From contig JAFZMT010000140.1 of the NCBI GenBank assembly GCA_017553245.1, positions 1 through 21,641 on the forward strand: DNA of 21,641 bases, in the 5' to 3' direction. This DNA is from Methanomicrobium sp. Its GTDB lineage: Archaea; Halobacteriota; Methanomicrobia; Methanomicrobiales; Methanomicrobiaceae. Positions 14,163-21,641 of the stretch are shown here, one piece after another. Both the position numbers and the translations under genes were made by a program. Each line of letters begins with the position of its first letter. Positions within the stretch are counted from its first letter, which is position 1. Under the pieces are notes generated by a model. That model searched no databases. It was given only the letters and a program-made list of their open reading frames with translations, and was not told the DNA's origin.

Positions 14163-15557
14163 ATGACTGAAGAATCCGGCAAAATAACGGTGACCAACCC
14201 TGCTACGGGGGAGATTGCGGGCACTGCAAAGCTCTGCAACGCCGATGACGTGAACGCCGCCGTTGAAAAGGCATATGATGCCTTCCTTAAGTGGTCGGCG
14301 GTCGGCGCAAACAAACGCGCCGCCATCCTTTTTAAGACGGCGGAACTTGTGCGGCGCAATCAGGATGAACTGGCGCGGCTTCTGACAACGGAGCAGGGCA
14401 AGATTCTTCCCGAGGCAAAGAACGAAGTTCAGGGATTTGCGGCTGTATACGAGTTCTATGCCTCTATCACCGGAACCGCACGCAACGGCGATGCGCTCCC
14501 CAAATCCGATTACGGATATGCGTTCACGATGCGGGAGCCAATCGGCGTCTGCGGCGCAATCATCCCATGGAACATGCCCGTTCTGATAATGGCGTGGAAG
14601 ACCGCGCCCGCAATCGCCGCCGGAAACTCGATTGTCCTTAAGCCCTCCGCAAAAACTCCGCTCTGCGCCCTTGCGATAGCGGCGCTTGCCAAAGAGGCGG
14701 GGATGCCCGACGGCGTTCTGGAGATTGTCACGGGCAGCGGCGAAGGCGTCGGAAGAGCGCTTGCGCAGAGCCGCAATATAGCCTCGCTCTCGTTTACCGG
14801 CTCGGTTGCCACGGGTAAAGAGGTCGAAAGGCTGTCATGCGGCACCGGAAAGAGGCTGATAATGGAGCTTGGCGGCAGCGACCCCATGGTGGTCTGCGCC
14901 GATGCCGACATCGACAAAGCGGTCGCAGGCGCGGTCTCCGGGCGCTTCTACAACTGCGGTCAGACCTGCACGGCAGTAAAACGCCTCTTTGTCGCCGACG
15001 AAATCGCGGATGAGTTCACGGAAAAACTGAAGGCGGCGACGGCAAAGATAACGGTCGGCAACGGCATTCTCAAGGGAATACGCATGGGACCCTTAAACAG
15101 CCGCGAAGGACTTGCGGGGATTGAATCCGCGCTTGAGAGAAAAGGCTCGGGGGAGGTCGTCAGCGGCGGAAACCGCCTTACCGAAGGGGCTTTCGGCGCA
15201 GGCAACTTCTTTGAGCCGACCATTGTCCTCAATCCCGATGAAAAAAGCCCGCTCTTAAGCGAAGAGATATTCGGACCCGTGCTCCCCGTTGTTAGCGTGA
15301 ATTCGCTTGAGAGCGCGATTGAATACGCAAATAAGACGCCGTTCGGTCTCGGGGCGTCGGTCTGGACAACGAGCCTTAAAAACAGTTACACCTTCGCCGA
15401 ATCGGTCGACGCGGGGATTGTCTGGGTGAACAGGCATCTGAAGATCCCGCCCGAAGTCCCGTTCGGCGGCGAAAAAGCAAGCGGATACGGACGCGAGAAC
15501 GGTCTTGACGCACTGAAACACTACACACGGGATAAGACCGTGATAATCTCACCGTAA
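14163..15557 (+). CDS. NAD(P)-dependent aldehyde dehydrogenase family protein
   Basis: A 464-residue member of the aldehyde dehydrogenase superfamily, oxidising an aldehyde to its acid with NAD(P). Motifs in order are PWNMPV (substrate/cofactor channel Asn), LKPSAKTP (cofactor lysine), FTGSVATGKEV (glycine loop), ELGGSDP with the general-base Glu, GQTCTAVKR with the catalytic Cys, EEIFGPVLPV and a C-terminal PFGGEKASGYGRE. The length is close to methanogen lactaldehyde dehydrogenase (CofA, about 463 residues, coenzyme F420 side-chain synthesis) and to succinate-semialdehyde dehydrogenases. Sequence alone does not decide the substrate. A GGAG site (14154-14157) lies 5 bases before the ATG. Endonuclease IV follows 24 bases downstream and may be co-transcribed. 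Confidence 0.93.
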   Translation: MTEESGKITVTNPATGEIAGTAKLCNADDVNAAVEKAYDAFLKWSAVGANKRAAILFKTAELVRRNQDELARLLTTEQGKILPEAKNEVQGFAAVYEFYASITGTARNGDALPKSDYGYAFTMREPIGVCGAIIPWNMPVLIMAWKTAPAIAAGNSIVLKPSAKTPLCALAIAALAKEAGMPDGVLEIVTGSGEGVGRALAQSRNIASLSFTGSVATGKEVERLSCGTGKRLIMELGGSDPMVVCADADIDKAVAGAVSGRFYNCGQTCTAVKRLFVADEIADEFTEKLKAATAKITVGNGILKGIRMGPLNSREGLAGIESALERKGSGEVVSGGNRLTEGAFGAGNFFEPTIVLNPDEKSPLLSEEIFGPVLPVVSVNSLESAIEYANKTPFGLGASVWTTSLKNSYTFAESVDAGIVWVNRHLKIPPEVPFGGEKASGYGRENGLDALKHYTRDKTVIISP

Positions 15558-15581
15558 CGGCAGAACGGCAGGATAACAGGT

Positions 15582-16457
15582 ATGACACTCAAGATAGGCA
15601 CACACGTATCGATTGCGGGTTCGCACGTAAAGGCGTTCGAACGCGCAAAAGACGCCGGCGAAAACACGTTTCAGATATTCACGGGGAATCCGCGGGGCTG
15701 GAGCGCAAAGGATATCGACGAAGAGACCGCGGTCGCCTTCAATGCGGCGTATAAAAAATACGGCATTGACGAGGTTGTCGCCCATATGCCCTACCTCCCC
15801 AATCTCGCATCGCCGAAGGACGAGATATACGGCAAGTCCCGCGATGTCCTCATCCGCGAGATTCTGAGATGCCGCAAATTAAGCATACCGTATTTGGTGA
15901 CGCATCCGGGCAGTCACGGCGGAAGCGGTCGCGAGTTCGGAATTGCACGGGTTGCCGAAGCACTCACCGGCGCACTTGCCGCGGCTGAAGAACGCGCCGG
16001 CGCGAAAACGCCGTTTATGATACTCCTTGAGAACACGGCGGGGACAAAGAACTCAATCGGCGGCAATTTCGCGGATATCGCCGATATCCTCAAGATCACG
16101 GATGAAACCTTCCCCGACGCCGTCGGCGTATGCACGGATACCTGCCATGCCTTTGCCGCGGGATACGACCTCACGACCGCGGACGGATTTGAGAGCACAA
16201 TCGCGGATTTTGAAGACACAATCGGGCTTGAAAGGCTCAAGGTGATTCACTTGAACGACACAAAAGGCGACTGCGCATCCCACCTCGACAGGCATGAGCA
16301 TATCGGGCTTGGCAGAATCGGCACAGAAGGACTCAAACGTGTCGTCACCCACCCGATTCTCTCAAAGCGCATCTTCATACTCGAAACTCCGATAGATGAC
16401 AGACGCGGCGATAAAGAGAATATTGCCGTAGTAAAGGCGATGGCGGGCGAAAATTAA
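15582..16457 (+). CDS. nfo: Deoxyribonuclease IV (AP endonuclease IV)
   Basis: A 291-residue TIM-barrel endonuclease that cleaves DNA 5' to abasic sites in base-excision repair, using three zinc ions. The metal-binding blocks are all present: HVSIAGS at the N terminus, HMPYLPNL, VTHPGSHGG, LENTAGTKNSIG (Glu ligand), CTDTCHAFAAGYD (Asp and His), IHLNDTKGDCASHLDRHEHIGLG (His, Asp and His) and the terminal ILETP Glu. The length matches bacterial and archaeal Nfo. An AGGA ribosome binding site (15570-15573) lies 8 bases before the ATG. The 24-base gap after the aldehyde dehydrogenase gene suggests a two-gene unit, though the functions are unrelated. Confidence 0.96.
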   Translation: MTLKIGTHVSIAGSHVKAFERAKDAGENTFQIFTGNPRGWSAKDIDEETAVAFNAAYKKYGIDEVVAHMPYLPNLASPKDEIYGKSRDVLIREILRCRKLSIPYLVTHPGSHGGSGREFGIARVAEALTGALAAAEERAGAKTPFMILLENTAGTKNSIGGNFADIADILKITDETFPDAVGVCTDTCHAFAAGYDLTTADGFESTIADFEDTIGLERLKVIHLNDTKGDCASHLDRHEHIGLGRIGTEGLKRVVTHPILSKRIFILETPIDDRRGDKENIAVVKAMAGEN

Positions 16458-16461
16458 AAAA

Positions 16462-16506
16462 TTCAGTTTTAATCATTCAGTTCTTATTTTCCGGATCTTA
16501 TTTTTC
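16462..16506 (+). terminator. T-rich region between convergent nfo and hydroxyacid dehydrogenase genes
   Basis: The 54 bases between the two convergent stops contain several runs of four or five T on the plus strand, with recurring TTCAGTT segments. This suits U-tract termination of the rightward nfo transcript. Runs of T on the minus strand are shorter, so leftward termination must occur partly elsewhere or less sharply. Confidence 0.45.
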
Positions 16507-16511
16507 AGTTC

Positions 16512-17510
16512 TTACGAGACTATGTTCTGCGGCAATCTGCCGTCACGAACAGCCTTTGCGTTCTCCCAGATCTTTTTGTGCGCCACTATAAACGACCTCT
16601 CGCTGATGCCGCCAACGTGCGGTGAGAATATGACTTTATCCGCGGCGCTCTTCGGAAGATTGAGGAGCGGGTTGTCGCGGAGTGTAGGCTCTGGGGCTAC
16701 GCAGTCAAAACCCGCGCCCGCTATCCTGCCGTCGATGAGCGCGGAGCATACAGCCGCGTTATCGACAAGTTCCCCTCTCGCCGTGTTGATAAGATATGCC
16801 GTCTTCTTCATTTTGCCGATAAACCCGGCATTTACCGTGTTTATTGTCGATTCCGTAACCGGCAGATGAAGGCTCACTATATCGGCGCTTTGCAGGAGTT
16901 CGTCGAGCGGGGCGTAGCCCGCGCCGTAGTATGCCTCATCTTCGGCTGATAGCGGATGACGGGTATGGTATATGACGCGGCATCCGAAAGGTCTCAGTTT
17001 AAGCGCAACCGCCTTTGCGATATCGCCGAAGCCGATGAGTCCCACCGTGCATTCCGAGAGTTCGCGAATGCCCCCCAGCATCATCTCCTCTTTAGTCTGT
17101 ATCTGAAGACCGTCCCGAACGCGACCGTCGAAGACCACCACTCTTCTCAGAAGTCCGAGCGCCAGAAGAATCGTCTGCTCCGCGACACTGTCGGCATTAA
17201 CCCCTTTGTTGTTGCAGACGAAGATGCCGCGTTCATTTGCGGCGGCAACGTCAATGCCGTTATAGCCCACGCCCTCGGACTGAATCAGCTTAAGATTCGG
17301 CATCCTTGAGATGAGTGACCTGCCCACGCGACCTATGGCATCGGCAAAGATGACCTCGGCATCGAGGGCACCCGCTGCTTCCGCGGCTTTAAGTATCTCG
17401 TCTTCGGTCTGATTGAACGGGATATAGATCTTTTCGGTGCTCTTTACAAATTCGTTATCCGGCATGTATCTCTCGTAACGCTGTCGGCTGGCAAGGATAA
17501 GGGCTTTCAT
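16512..17510 (-). CDS. D-isomer-specific 2-hydroxyacid dehydrogenase
   Basis: A 332-residue NAD-dependent dehydrogenase of the D-2-hydroxyacid family (phosphoglycerate, glycerate and lactate dehydrogenase relatives). The nucleotide-binding motif is LIGFGDIAKAV. The catalytic Arg is in LINTARGELVD, the Glu is probably in FDCVAPEP, and the His is in FSPHVGG. There is no C-terminal ACT/regulatory domain, so this is not a full-length SerA-type phosphoglycerate dehydrogenase and the substrate is open. The frame extends to a TTG at 17555. The ATG at 17510 is preferred because the TTG codon lies inside the TATA/palindrome promoter region and the family-like sequence starts at MKALILASR. No strong ribosome binding site is seen, which suits a short leader. 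The gene is convergent with nfo. Confidence 0.9.
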   Translation of the reverse strand: MKALILASRQRYERYMPDNEFVKSTEKIYIPFNQTEDEILKAAEAAGALDAEVIFADAIGRVGRSLISRMPNLKLIQSEGVGYNGIDVAAANERGIFVCNNKGVNADSVAEQTILLALGLLRRVVVFDGRVRDGLQIQTKEEMMLGGIRELSECTVGLIGFGDIAKAVALKLRPFGCRVIYHTRHPLSAEDEAYYGAGYAPLDELLQSADIVSLHLPVTESTINTVNAGFIGKMKKTAYLINTARGELVDNAAVCSALIDGRIAGAGFDCVAPEPTLRDNPLLNLPKSAADKVIFSPHVGGISERSFIVAHKKIWENAKAVRDGRLPQNIVS

Positions 17511-17536
17511 GGCAATATGTTTCCGTAAATATTCCT

Positions 17537-17550
17537 TACAGAATTCTGTA
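17537..17550. promoter_or_regulatory. Perfect 14-base palindrome overlapping the hydroxyacid dehydrogenase promoter
   Basis: TACAGAATTCTGTA is its own reverse complement. On the minus strand it immediately follows an A/T-rich TATA-like element (AATTATATTG, complement of 17553-17562) and lies about 27 bases before the ATG at 17510. That is between the TATA box and the expected transcription start, the classic place for an archaeal repressor operator. Confidence 0.5.
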
Positions 17551-17583
17551 TACAATATAATTAATGAATCTCAATCGGGGCGT

Positions 17584-17599
17584 ATGTCGGCATACCGAC
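17584..17599. promoter_or_regulatory. Inverted repeat containing the ATGCCGACAT motif
   Basis: GTCGG-CATA-CCGAC (17586-17599) is a perfect 5-bp inverted repeat. It overlaps ATGTCGGCAT (17584-17593), the reverse complement of the 10-mer that is tandemly repeated upstream of ftr. It lies in the gap between the divergent dehydrogenase and endonuclease genes, some 75 bases upstream of the dehydrogenase ATG. Confidence 0.35.
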
Positions 17600-17715
17600 C
17601 GCCGACTCTCAAAACCCGACTGTCACTCTCAACTGTCGACATATCAATTACGGATTAAGACCAAAGTTATAGGAACATGCCGCAGGTCTCGACATGCGGC
17701 GGGAGAACTCAAAAA

Positions 17716-18831
17716 GTGATCGGAGAATACGACGGAGAATGGATTAACCTCGGGGATGACGGGCTTATTCTCTATGAACAGGGAGGTTACGGCAGACCTG
17801 TGCAGTCGGAGGGCAAAACCGCTCTGCGACTCTCCCCCGAAGAAGCGCTCTACCTGACGGGAAGAGAAAAGATAACGGTAAAGGGCTACACCTACGACGA
17901 ACTTCTGGCTGTCTGCACCGAAAAATCCGAATTTCTGCGAAAGTTTCTGGTCTATCGCGACATCCGCGAACGCGGTTTTGTCATTCAGTCGGGACCGCAT
18001 GATTTCAGGGTCTTTAAACGCGGACAGAAGCCCGGTACCGGCACCTCCTTCTATACGATGCGGGTGCTGTCGGAGCGCGACCTTGTTGTCTTTCAAAAGG
18101 TCATCGAGGAGACACGCACGGCAAGAAACATGCGAAAACAGCTGATTCTCGCGGTCTGCGACGACGAAAACGAGATCACCTACTATGAGGTAAAGTCGGT
18201 AACCCCGCCCGAAGGCGTCTCCGGATTCGACTTTGATAAGATTAAGGGCGAGGTCATGGGAAATACCGTAATCCTGCACGTCAGCCCCGAATCCGTCTTT
18301 GAGAAGGTGCTGTTCGGCACCCGACTTGACGCCGAAAGGCTCTCGCTCTCGCCCGCCGAAGCCCTCTACCTCATGGACAAAGGGATTCTTGACGCTGAAG
18401 AAATGGTCTGCGGCGGCGAAACGGCAAGCGAATTGAGTGAAGCAAGTGAAGCAGGCGCAAAAACGCCTGCCGACCCTGATAAAACGGTCTCGGAAAAACA
18501 GATCATACCCGTGACACGCGAAGAATACTTCAGGCGCGTCACCGCCGCCGACCACGAACTCGCATACGAGATTAAAGCCTACTCGCATCTCAGGGACTTA
18601 AAGAACATACCGAGAACCGCCTACAAATTCGGGCACCATTTCAGGGTATATTCCGGCGGAACCCAGCATTCCGAGCTTCTTGTGCACGCAATCCCGATGA
18701 CCGGGTCAATGCCCATGAGTGTCGTATCGCGCTCGGTAAGGCTTGCCCACAGCGTTCGAAAGAAGATGCTTTTTGCCTGTGCAGATACAGACAATATAGA
18801 ATATATCGAGTTTGCCCGCGTCAAGATGTGA
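17716..18831 (+). CDS. endA: tRNA-splicing endonuclease, fused homodimeric (alpha-2) type
   Basis: A 371-residue tRNA-intron endonuclease that cuts bulge-helix-bulge splice sites in precursor tRNAs. Two endonuclease-like repeats are visible. The C-terminal repeat keeps the catalytic triad: Tyr312 in HFRVYSGG, His318 in HSELLVHAIP and Lys349 in SVRKKML, with the His-Lys spacing of 31 seen in the characterised archaeal enzyme. The N-terminal repeat has FRVFKRG and TSFYTMRV, so Tyr and His are lost and it is structural. This is the duplicated alpha-2 arrangement of many Euryarchaeota. A low-complexity linker (SELSEASEAGAKTP and on, about 238-262) separates the halves. The GTG at 17716 is chosen because the family normally begins MIxExDG and GGGAG lies 10 bases upstream. 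An ATG at 17677, only two bases from an AGGA, is the alternative and would add 13 residues. Confidence 0.88.
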   Translation: MIGEYDGEWINLGDDGLILYEQGGYGRPVQSEGKTALRLSPEEALYLTGREKITVKGYTYDELLAVCTEKSEFLRKFLVYRDIRERGFVIQSGPHDFRVFKRGQKPGTGTSFYTMRVLSERDLVVFQKVIEETRTARNMRKQLILAVCDDENEITYYEVKSVTPPEGVSGFDFDKIKGEVMGNTVILHVSPESVFEKVLFGTRLDAERLSLSPAEALYLMDKGILDAEEMVCGGETASELSEASEAGAKTPADPDKTVSEKQIIPVTREEYFRRVTAADHELAYEIKAYSHLRDLKNIPRTAYKFGHHFRVYSGGTQHSELLVHAIPMTGSMPMSVVSRSVRLAHSVRKKMLFACADTDNIEYIEFARVKM

Positions 18832-18934
18832 GTATAGTGCGGAAATTTGTATGAATAAGTGTATGTGTGTATGAATTGATGCAGAAAGAAGTGCAATCTG
18901 TGCATGAATAACTGCAAGAATAATAGAGTCTGGA

Positions 18935-18946
18935 TACAAAATAATA
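18935..18946 (+). promoter_or_regulatory. Candidate TATA element for trpS (possible leaderless transcript)
   Basis: TACAAAATAATA is centred about 27 bases before the trpS ATG at 18967, the normal TATA-to-start distance in archaea. Transcription would therefore begin at or next to the ATG. This agrees with the absence of a ribosome binding site just upstream of it. The remaining 18832-18934 spacer contains loose GTATG repeats and nothing gene-like. Confidence 0.4.
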
Positions 18947-18966
18947 GGAATACCTGAAAAGATAAC

Positions 18967-20223
18967 ATGCAGTCCGAGATAAATCCGTGGTCAAGCACTC
19001 CAAATCTGGACATGGAGAAATTATACAGGGAATTCGGGATTGAGCCGATTGAAGATATCGTAAAAGGCATCGGGGATGCTCCGACATTTTTCAGAAGAAA
19101 TATCGTCAGCGGCAACCGCGACTACTCCCTGATTGCAGACGCAATCAACAAAAAGAAGAAATTCTACGTAATAACGGGTTTCATGCCCTCGGGATATCCG
19201 CATCTGGGACATCTCATGGTGATGAAAGAGGTCGTCTGGCACACAAACCGCGGCGGCACGGGTTTCATATCCATCGCCGACCGCGAAGCCCACGCAGTCC
19301 GCGGTCTCTCGTGGGAGAAGTGCAAATTCTTCGGCGGGAAGTATCTCTCATGGCTCTATGCGCTCGGATACAAGGGCGAGAGATACTATCAGAGCGAGAA
19401 CGACAGACTCAAGGACCTTGCCTTTGAGAGCGCAATCAGAATCAACTTCTCGCAGCTTACGGCAATCTACGGATTTACGCCCGAGACCTCGCTTGCCCAT
19501 GCAATGAGCGTGGCAACCCAGGTCGCCGATATCCTCTATCCGCAGCTGAAGTTCGGACCCGCGCCCACCGTGGTGCCGGTGGGTATCGATCAGGACCCGC
19601 ATATCAGACTGACACGCGACGTTGCAAACAGCCTGAGGATGTTCACAATCCTTAAGACCGACGACGGTGTGAGCATTCGGTCAAAGAACGCGCCCGTCGA
19701 GGCGATGGACATGGTCGAGAAGGAGTTCGGCAGAAACGGCTGCAAACGCTTTGAAGGACATATCGATGTCAAAGGCGTCGATATTGCGTATGCCGACGAA
19801 ATCGTAAGAAAGATTGAGGTCGAATGCGGCGGGTACGGATTCTACCTGCCCTCTTCAACCTACCATACCTTCCTTCAGGGGCTTACCGGCGGCAAGATGT
19901 CTTCGAGCGTTCCCGAGAGTCTCTTCAGATTCGACGAGCCCGAAAAAGACATCAAAAAGAAGATCATGGGCGCCCTCACCGGCGGCAGAATGACGCTTGA
20001 AGAACAGAAGAAACTCGGCGGCGAGCCCGAAAAATGCTCGATATATCTCTTGAATGTCTTCCACATGCAGGAGGATGACGAAGAACTCAAAGAGATGTGC
20101 AGAGCCTGCAAGGCGGGAGAGCTCCTCTGCGGCACCTGCAAGAAAGAGACATTTGAGAGAATAAAAGAATTTTCAAAAGATTTCAACGAGAAACTTGATG
20201 AAGTAGCACATATGGCGGAGTAA
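18967..20223 (+). CDS. trpS: Tryptophan--tRNA ligase
   Basis: A 418-residue class I aminoacyl-tRNA synthetase charging tRNA-Trp. The N terminus (INPWSSTPNLDMEKLYREFGIEPI) is characteristic of archaeal/eukaryotic-type TrpRS. The HIGH-equivalent is PSGYPHLGH (about residues 74-82), and the KMSKS loop appears as GGKMSSS (about 312-318). Tryptophan-pocket blocks such as VGIDQDPHIRLTRD lie between. Near the end, CRAC and CGTC (about 377-392) form a four-Cys arrangement typical of archaeal TrpRS tails. Upstream there is no clear ribosome binding site, so a leaderless mRNA is likely. The pheS gene starts 3 bases after its stop and uses a ribosome binding site inside the last trpS codons. Confidence 0.96.
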   Translation: MQSEINPWSSTPNLDMEKLYREFGIEPIEDIVKGIGDAPTFFRRNIVSGNRDYSLIADAINKKKKFYVITGFMPSGYPHLGHLMVMKEVVWHTNRGGTGFISIADREAHAVRGLSWEKCKFFGGKYLSWLYALGYKGERYYQSENDRLKDLAFESAIRINFSQLTAIYGFTPETSLAHAMSVATQVADILYPQLKFGPAPTVVPVGIDQDPHIRLTRDVANSLRMFTILKTDDGVSIRSKNAPVEAMDMVEKEFGRNGCKRFEGHIDVKGVDIAYADEIVRKIEVECGGYGFYLPSSTYHTFLQGLTGGKMSSSVPESLFRFDEPEKDIKKKIMGALTGGRMTLEEQKKLGGEPEKCSIYLLNVFHMQEDDEELKEMCRACKAGELLCGTCKKETFERIKEFSKDFNEKLDEVAHMAE

Positions 20224-20226
20224 AAT

Positions 20227-21641
20227 ATGGAACAGACCGAACTGACATACAACGAGAAAAGACTGCTTGCGGTTTTAAAGCCGCTCAAAGATGCGGAGAC
20301 AAAAAAACAGCAATATCAGGAGAAGGTTGCTTCATCAATCTCCGACAATACCCTTCCGATTATCTCGGCATTAAACCCCTTAAAAGACATTCTCGGCGTC
20401 CTCGAAGAGAAGAAGAACATTGCGTTAAATCCGATACGCACCGCCGTAAGCATGCTTGAGTCGGGTTCGGACGAAAAATCGGGATTTTCGTTAAATATAC
20501 TGAACCTTGCCAGACCTTCGGTAAAGTATCTCGCAATTATAATGGACACCTCCGAGGAGGCCGTGGTGCAGTATGCAAAACTCCTCGATTCCCGCGGTTA
20601 CTGCAGGCTGATTGCGGATAAGACCGTCGCCTATGCATATACCGGGGAGGGCGCAAAGTATGCGGCTGAGGGGCTTCCCGAGCGCCGTCTTTACGACTCG
20701 TTTGAGAACTCCATTGCCTTGAAGGACCTGCAGGCAAACCCGAGCGCAAAACTCGGAATCGGCTGGCTCAGAAAGAAAGGCTGGGTAACCATTAAAGACG
20801 GCGTTGCAACAAAGGTCGGGGACGTCCCCCTCGGCGCCGACGAACTCGCACTCAAAGACCTCTCGGTCAAATCCACAGGCACCGAAGAACTCCTTAAAAG
20901 AAAACTCATCACCGAAGATGAGATTACCGAATACTGTGTCGAGATTACAAAAGAGGGTGAAGATCTCGTCGAGAAAGGTCTGGACTTAAGAATCGAGACC
21001 AGCACGCTTACCGCCGAGCAGATACGCACCGGCGAATGGACAAAACTCAAACTCCGCAACTACAACGTTCAGACTCCGCCAAAGAGAATCTTCGCCGGCA
21101 AAAAACACCCCTACCAGCAGCTTATCGATGAGATGAGGGGCATTCTCATAAGCATGGGCTTTACCGAGATGTACGGCAATGTAATTCAGAGTTCGTTCTG
21201 GAACTTCGACGCACTCTACCAGCCGCAGGATCACCCTGCAAGAGAGATGCAGGATACCTTCTTCCTCGACATGGAAGCCGAACTGCCGCCTTATTACAAG
21301 GCAATCCGCGACATGCACGAGCACGGCGGCGACACGTCCTCGACGGGCTGGGGCGGCAAATGGAGCGAGGATAAGGCAAAACAGTGTGTCTTAAGGACGC
21401 ATACCACGGGACTTTCCATTCAGTATCTGAAGGATCACCCGCACGATCCCTTAAAGGTCTTCTGTATCGGGCGCGTATACCGCCGCGAAGCCATAGATCC
21501 CACACATACGCCCGAGTTCGAGCAGCTCGAAGGCATTGTCATGGACTCGGATGTCTCGTTCAGACATCTCATGGGCTTCTTAAAGGAGTTCTATCAGAGA
21601 ATGGGCTTTACCAATGTCAGATTCAGACCGGCATACTTCCC
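20227..21641 (+). CDS. pheS: Phenylalanine--tRNA ligase alpha subunit (3' end beyond the window)
   Basis: The first 471 codons of a class II synthetase alpha subunit; the reading frame is open to the window's last base, so the C terminus is missing. The N-terminal part (about 1-200) is the winged-helix, tRNA-binding region of archaeal/eukaryotic PheS, including PSVKYLAIIMDTSEEAV and ALKDLQANPSAKLGIGWLRKKGWV. Catalytic-core sequence follows: HPYQQLIDEMRGILISMGF, QPQDHPAREMQDTFFL (motif 1 region), LRTHTTGLSIQYL and the motif 2 block GRVYRREAIDPTHTPEFEQLEG. GGAG at 20217-20220, within trpS, lies 6 bases before the ATG, so the two synthetase genes are translationally linked. Confidence 0.97.
   Translation, partial: MEQTELTYNEKRLLAVLKPLKDAETKKQQYQEKVASSISDNTLPIISALNPLKDILGVLEEKKNIALNPIRTAVSMLESGSDEKSGFSLNILNLARPSVKYLAIIMDTSEEAVVQYAKLLDSRGYCRLIADKTVAYAYTGEGAKYAAEGLPERRLYDSFENSIALKDLQANPSAKLGIGWLRKKGWVTIKDGVATKVGDVPLGADELALKDLSVKSTGTEELLKRKLITEDEITEYCVEITKEGEDLVEKGLDLRIETSTLTAEQIRTGEWTKLKLRNYNVQTPPKRIFAGKKHPYQQLIDEMRGILISMGFTEMYGNVIQSSFWNFDALYQPQDHPAREMQDTFFLDMEAELPPYYKAIRDMHEHGGDTSSTGWGGKWSEDKAKQCVLRTHTTGLSIQYLKDHPHDPLKVFCIGRVYRREAIDPTHTPEFEQLEGIVMDSDVSFRHLMGFLKEFYQRMGFTNVRFRPAYF

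Noticed and set aside
17511..17555. N-terminal extension of the hydroxyacid dehydrogenase from a TTG
   Set aside because: The extra 15 residues would be encoded by the palindrome and TATA-adjacent promoter sequence; the family N terminus begins at the inner ATG.
17644..18588. Long open frame of 314 codons on the minus strand
   Set aside because: It lies wholly opposite the endA gene, whose plus-strand product has clear family motifs; the minus product has no recognisable domains and is Phe/Cys/Arg-rich in the manner of antisense frames.
1..21641. tRNA, rRNA, insertion sequence or prophage genes
   Set aside because: No tRNA cloverleaf, rRNA segment, transposase, integrase or terminal inverted repeats were recognised on either strand.

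Overview
The window comes from a hydrogen- or formate-using methanogenic archaeon, most likely of the Methanomicrobiales. It encodes formylmethanofuran dehydrogenase (Fwd/Fmd), heterodisulfide reductase (HdrABC), the MvhD/FlpD electron-transfer subunit, formylmethanofuran:H4MPT formyltransferase (Ftr) and methanogenesis marker protein 11. Archaeal informational genes (tRNA-splicing endonuclease, archaeal-type TrpRS, PheS), AGGTGA/GGAGGTGA ribosome binding sites and T-rich intergenic stretches fit that assignment. The genus cannot be fixed from the sequence alone.

Bases 168-10043 are ten tightly packed genes, all on the minus strand and read leftwards: a two-cluster ferredoxin (FwdG-like), eight-cluster polyferredoxin FwdF, HdrC, HdrB, HdrA, MvhD/FlpD, FwdD, FwdB, FwdA and FwdC. 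Genes overlap by 1-4 bases or are separated by fewer than 30, so this looks like a single operon of about 10 kb. It encodes almost the whole path from flavin-based electron bifurcation (CoM-S-S-CoB reduction in HdrABC) through ferredoxin clusters to CO2 reduction on methanofuran (FwdABCD). Only the electron-input module (FdhAB or MvhAG) is missing from the window.

Bases 10044-11006 are a 963-base gap between this leftward operon and the rightward ftr gene. No convincing protein gene is present. The gap holds promoter-like sequence, several hairpins (one followed by seven T), a stretch reminiscent of a degenerate cobalamin riboswitch, and a perfect 11-base tandem repeat close to ftr.

Bases 11007-16457 are rightward genes: ftr, methanogenesis marker protein 11, an uncharacterised protein of about 276 residues, an aldehyde dehydrogenase and endonuclease IV. 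The spacers between the first four contain short-period repeats, including an unusual array of T-tracts after ftr. A D-2-hydroxyacid dehydrogenase lies on the minus strand (16512-17510), convergent with endonuclease IV. A perfect 14-base palindrome beside a TATA-like box marks its promoter. Rightward again come a fused, internally duplicated tRNA-splicing endonuclease, tryptophanyl-tRNA synthetase and the 5' part of pheS, which runs off the window's right edge.

Functionally, the left half and ftr form the first two steps of CO2 reduction to methane (CO2 + methanofuran to formyl-MFR, then formyl transfer to tetrahydromethanopterin/sarcinapterin) together with the last, heterodisulfide-reducing step that energetically drives the first. 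The right half is mostly housekeeping: DNA repair, aldehyde and hydroxyacid metabolism, tRNA maturation and charging.
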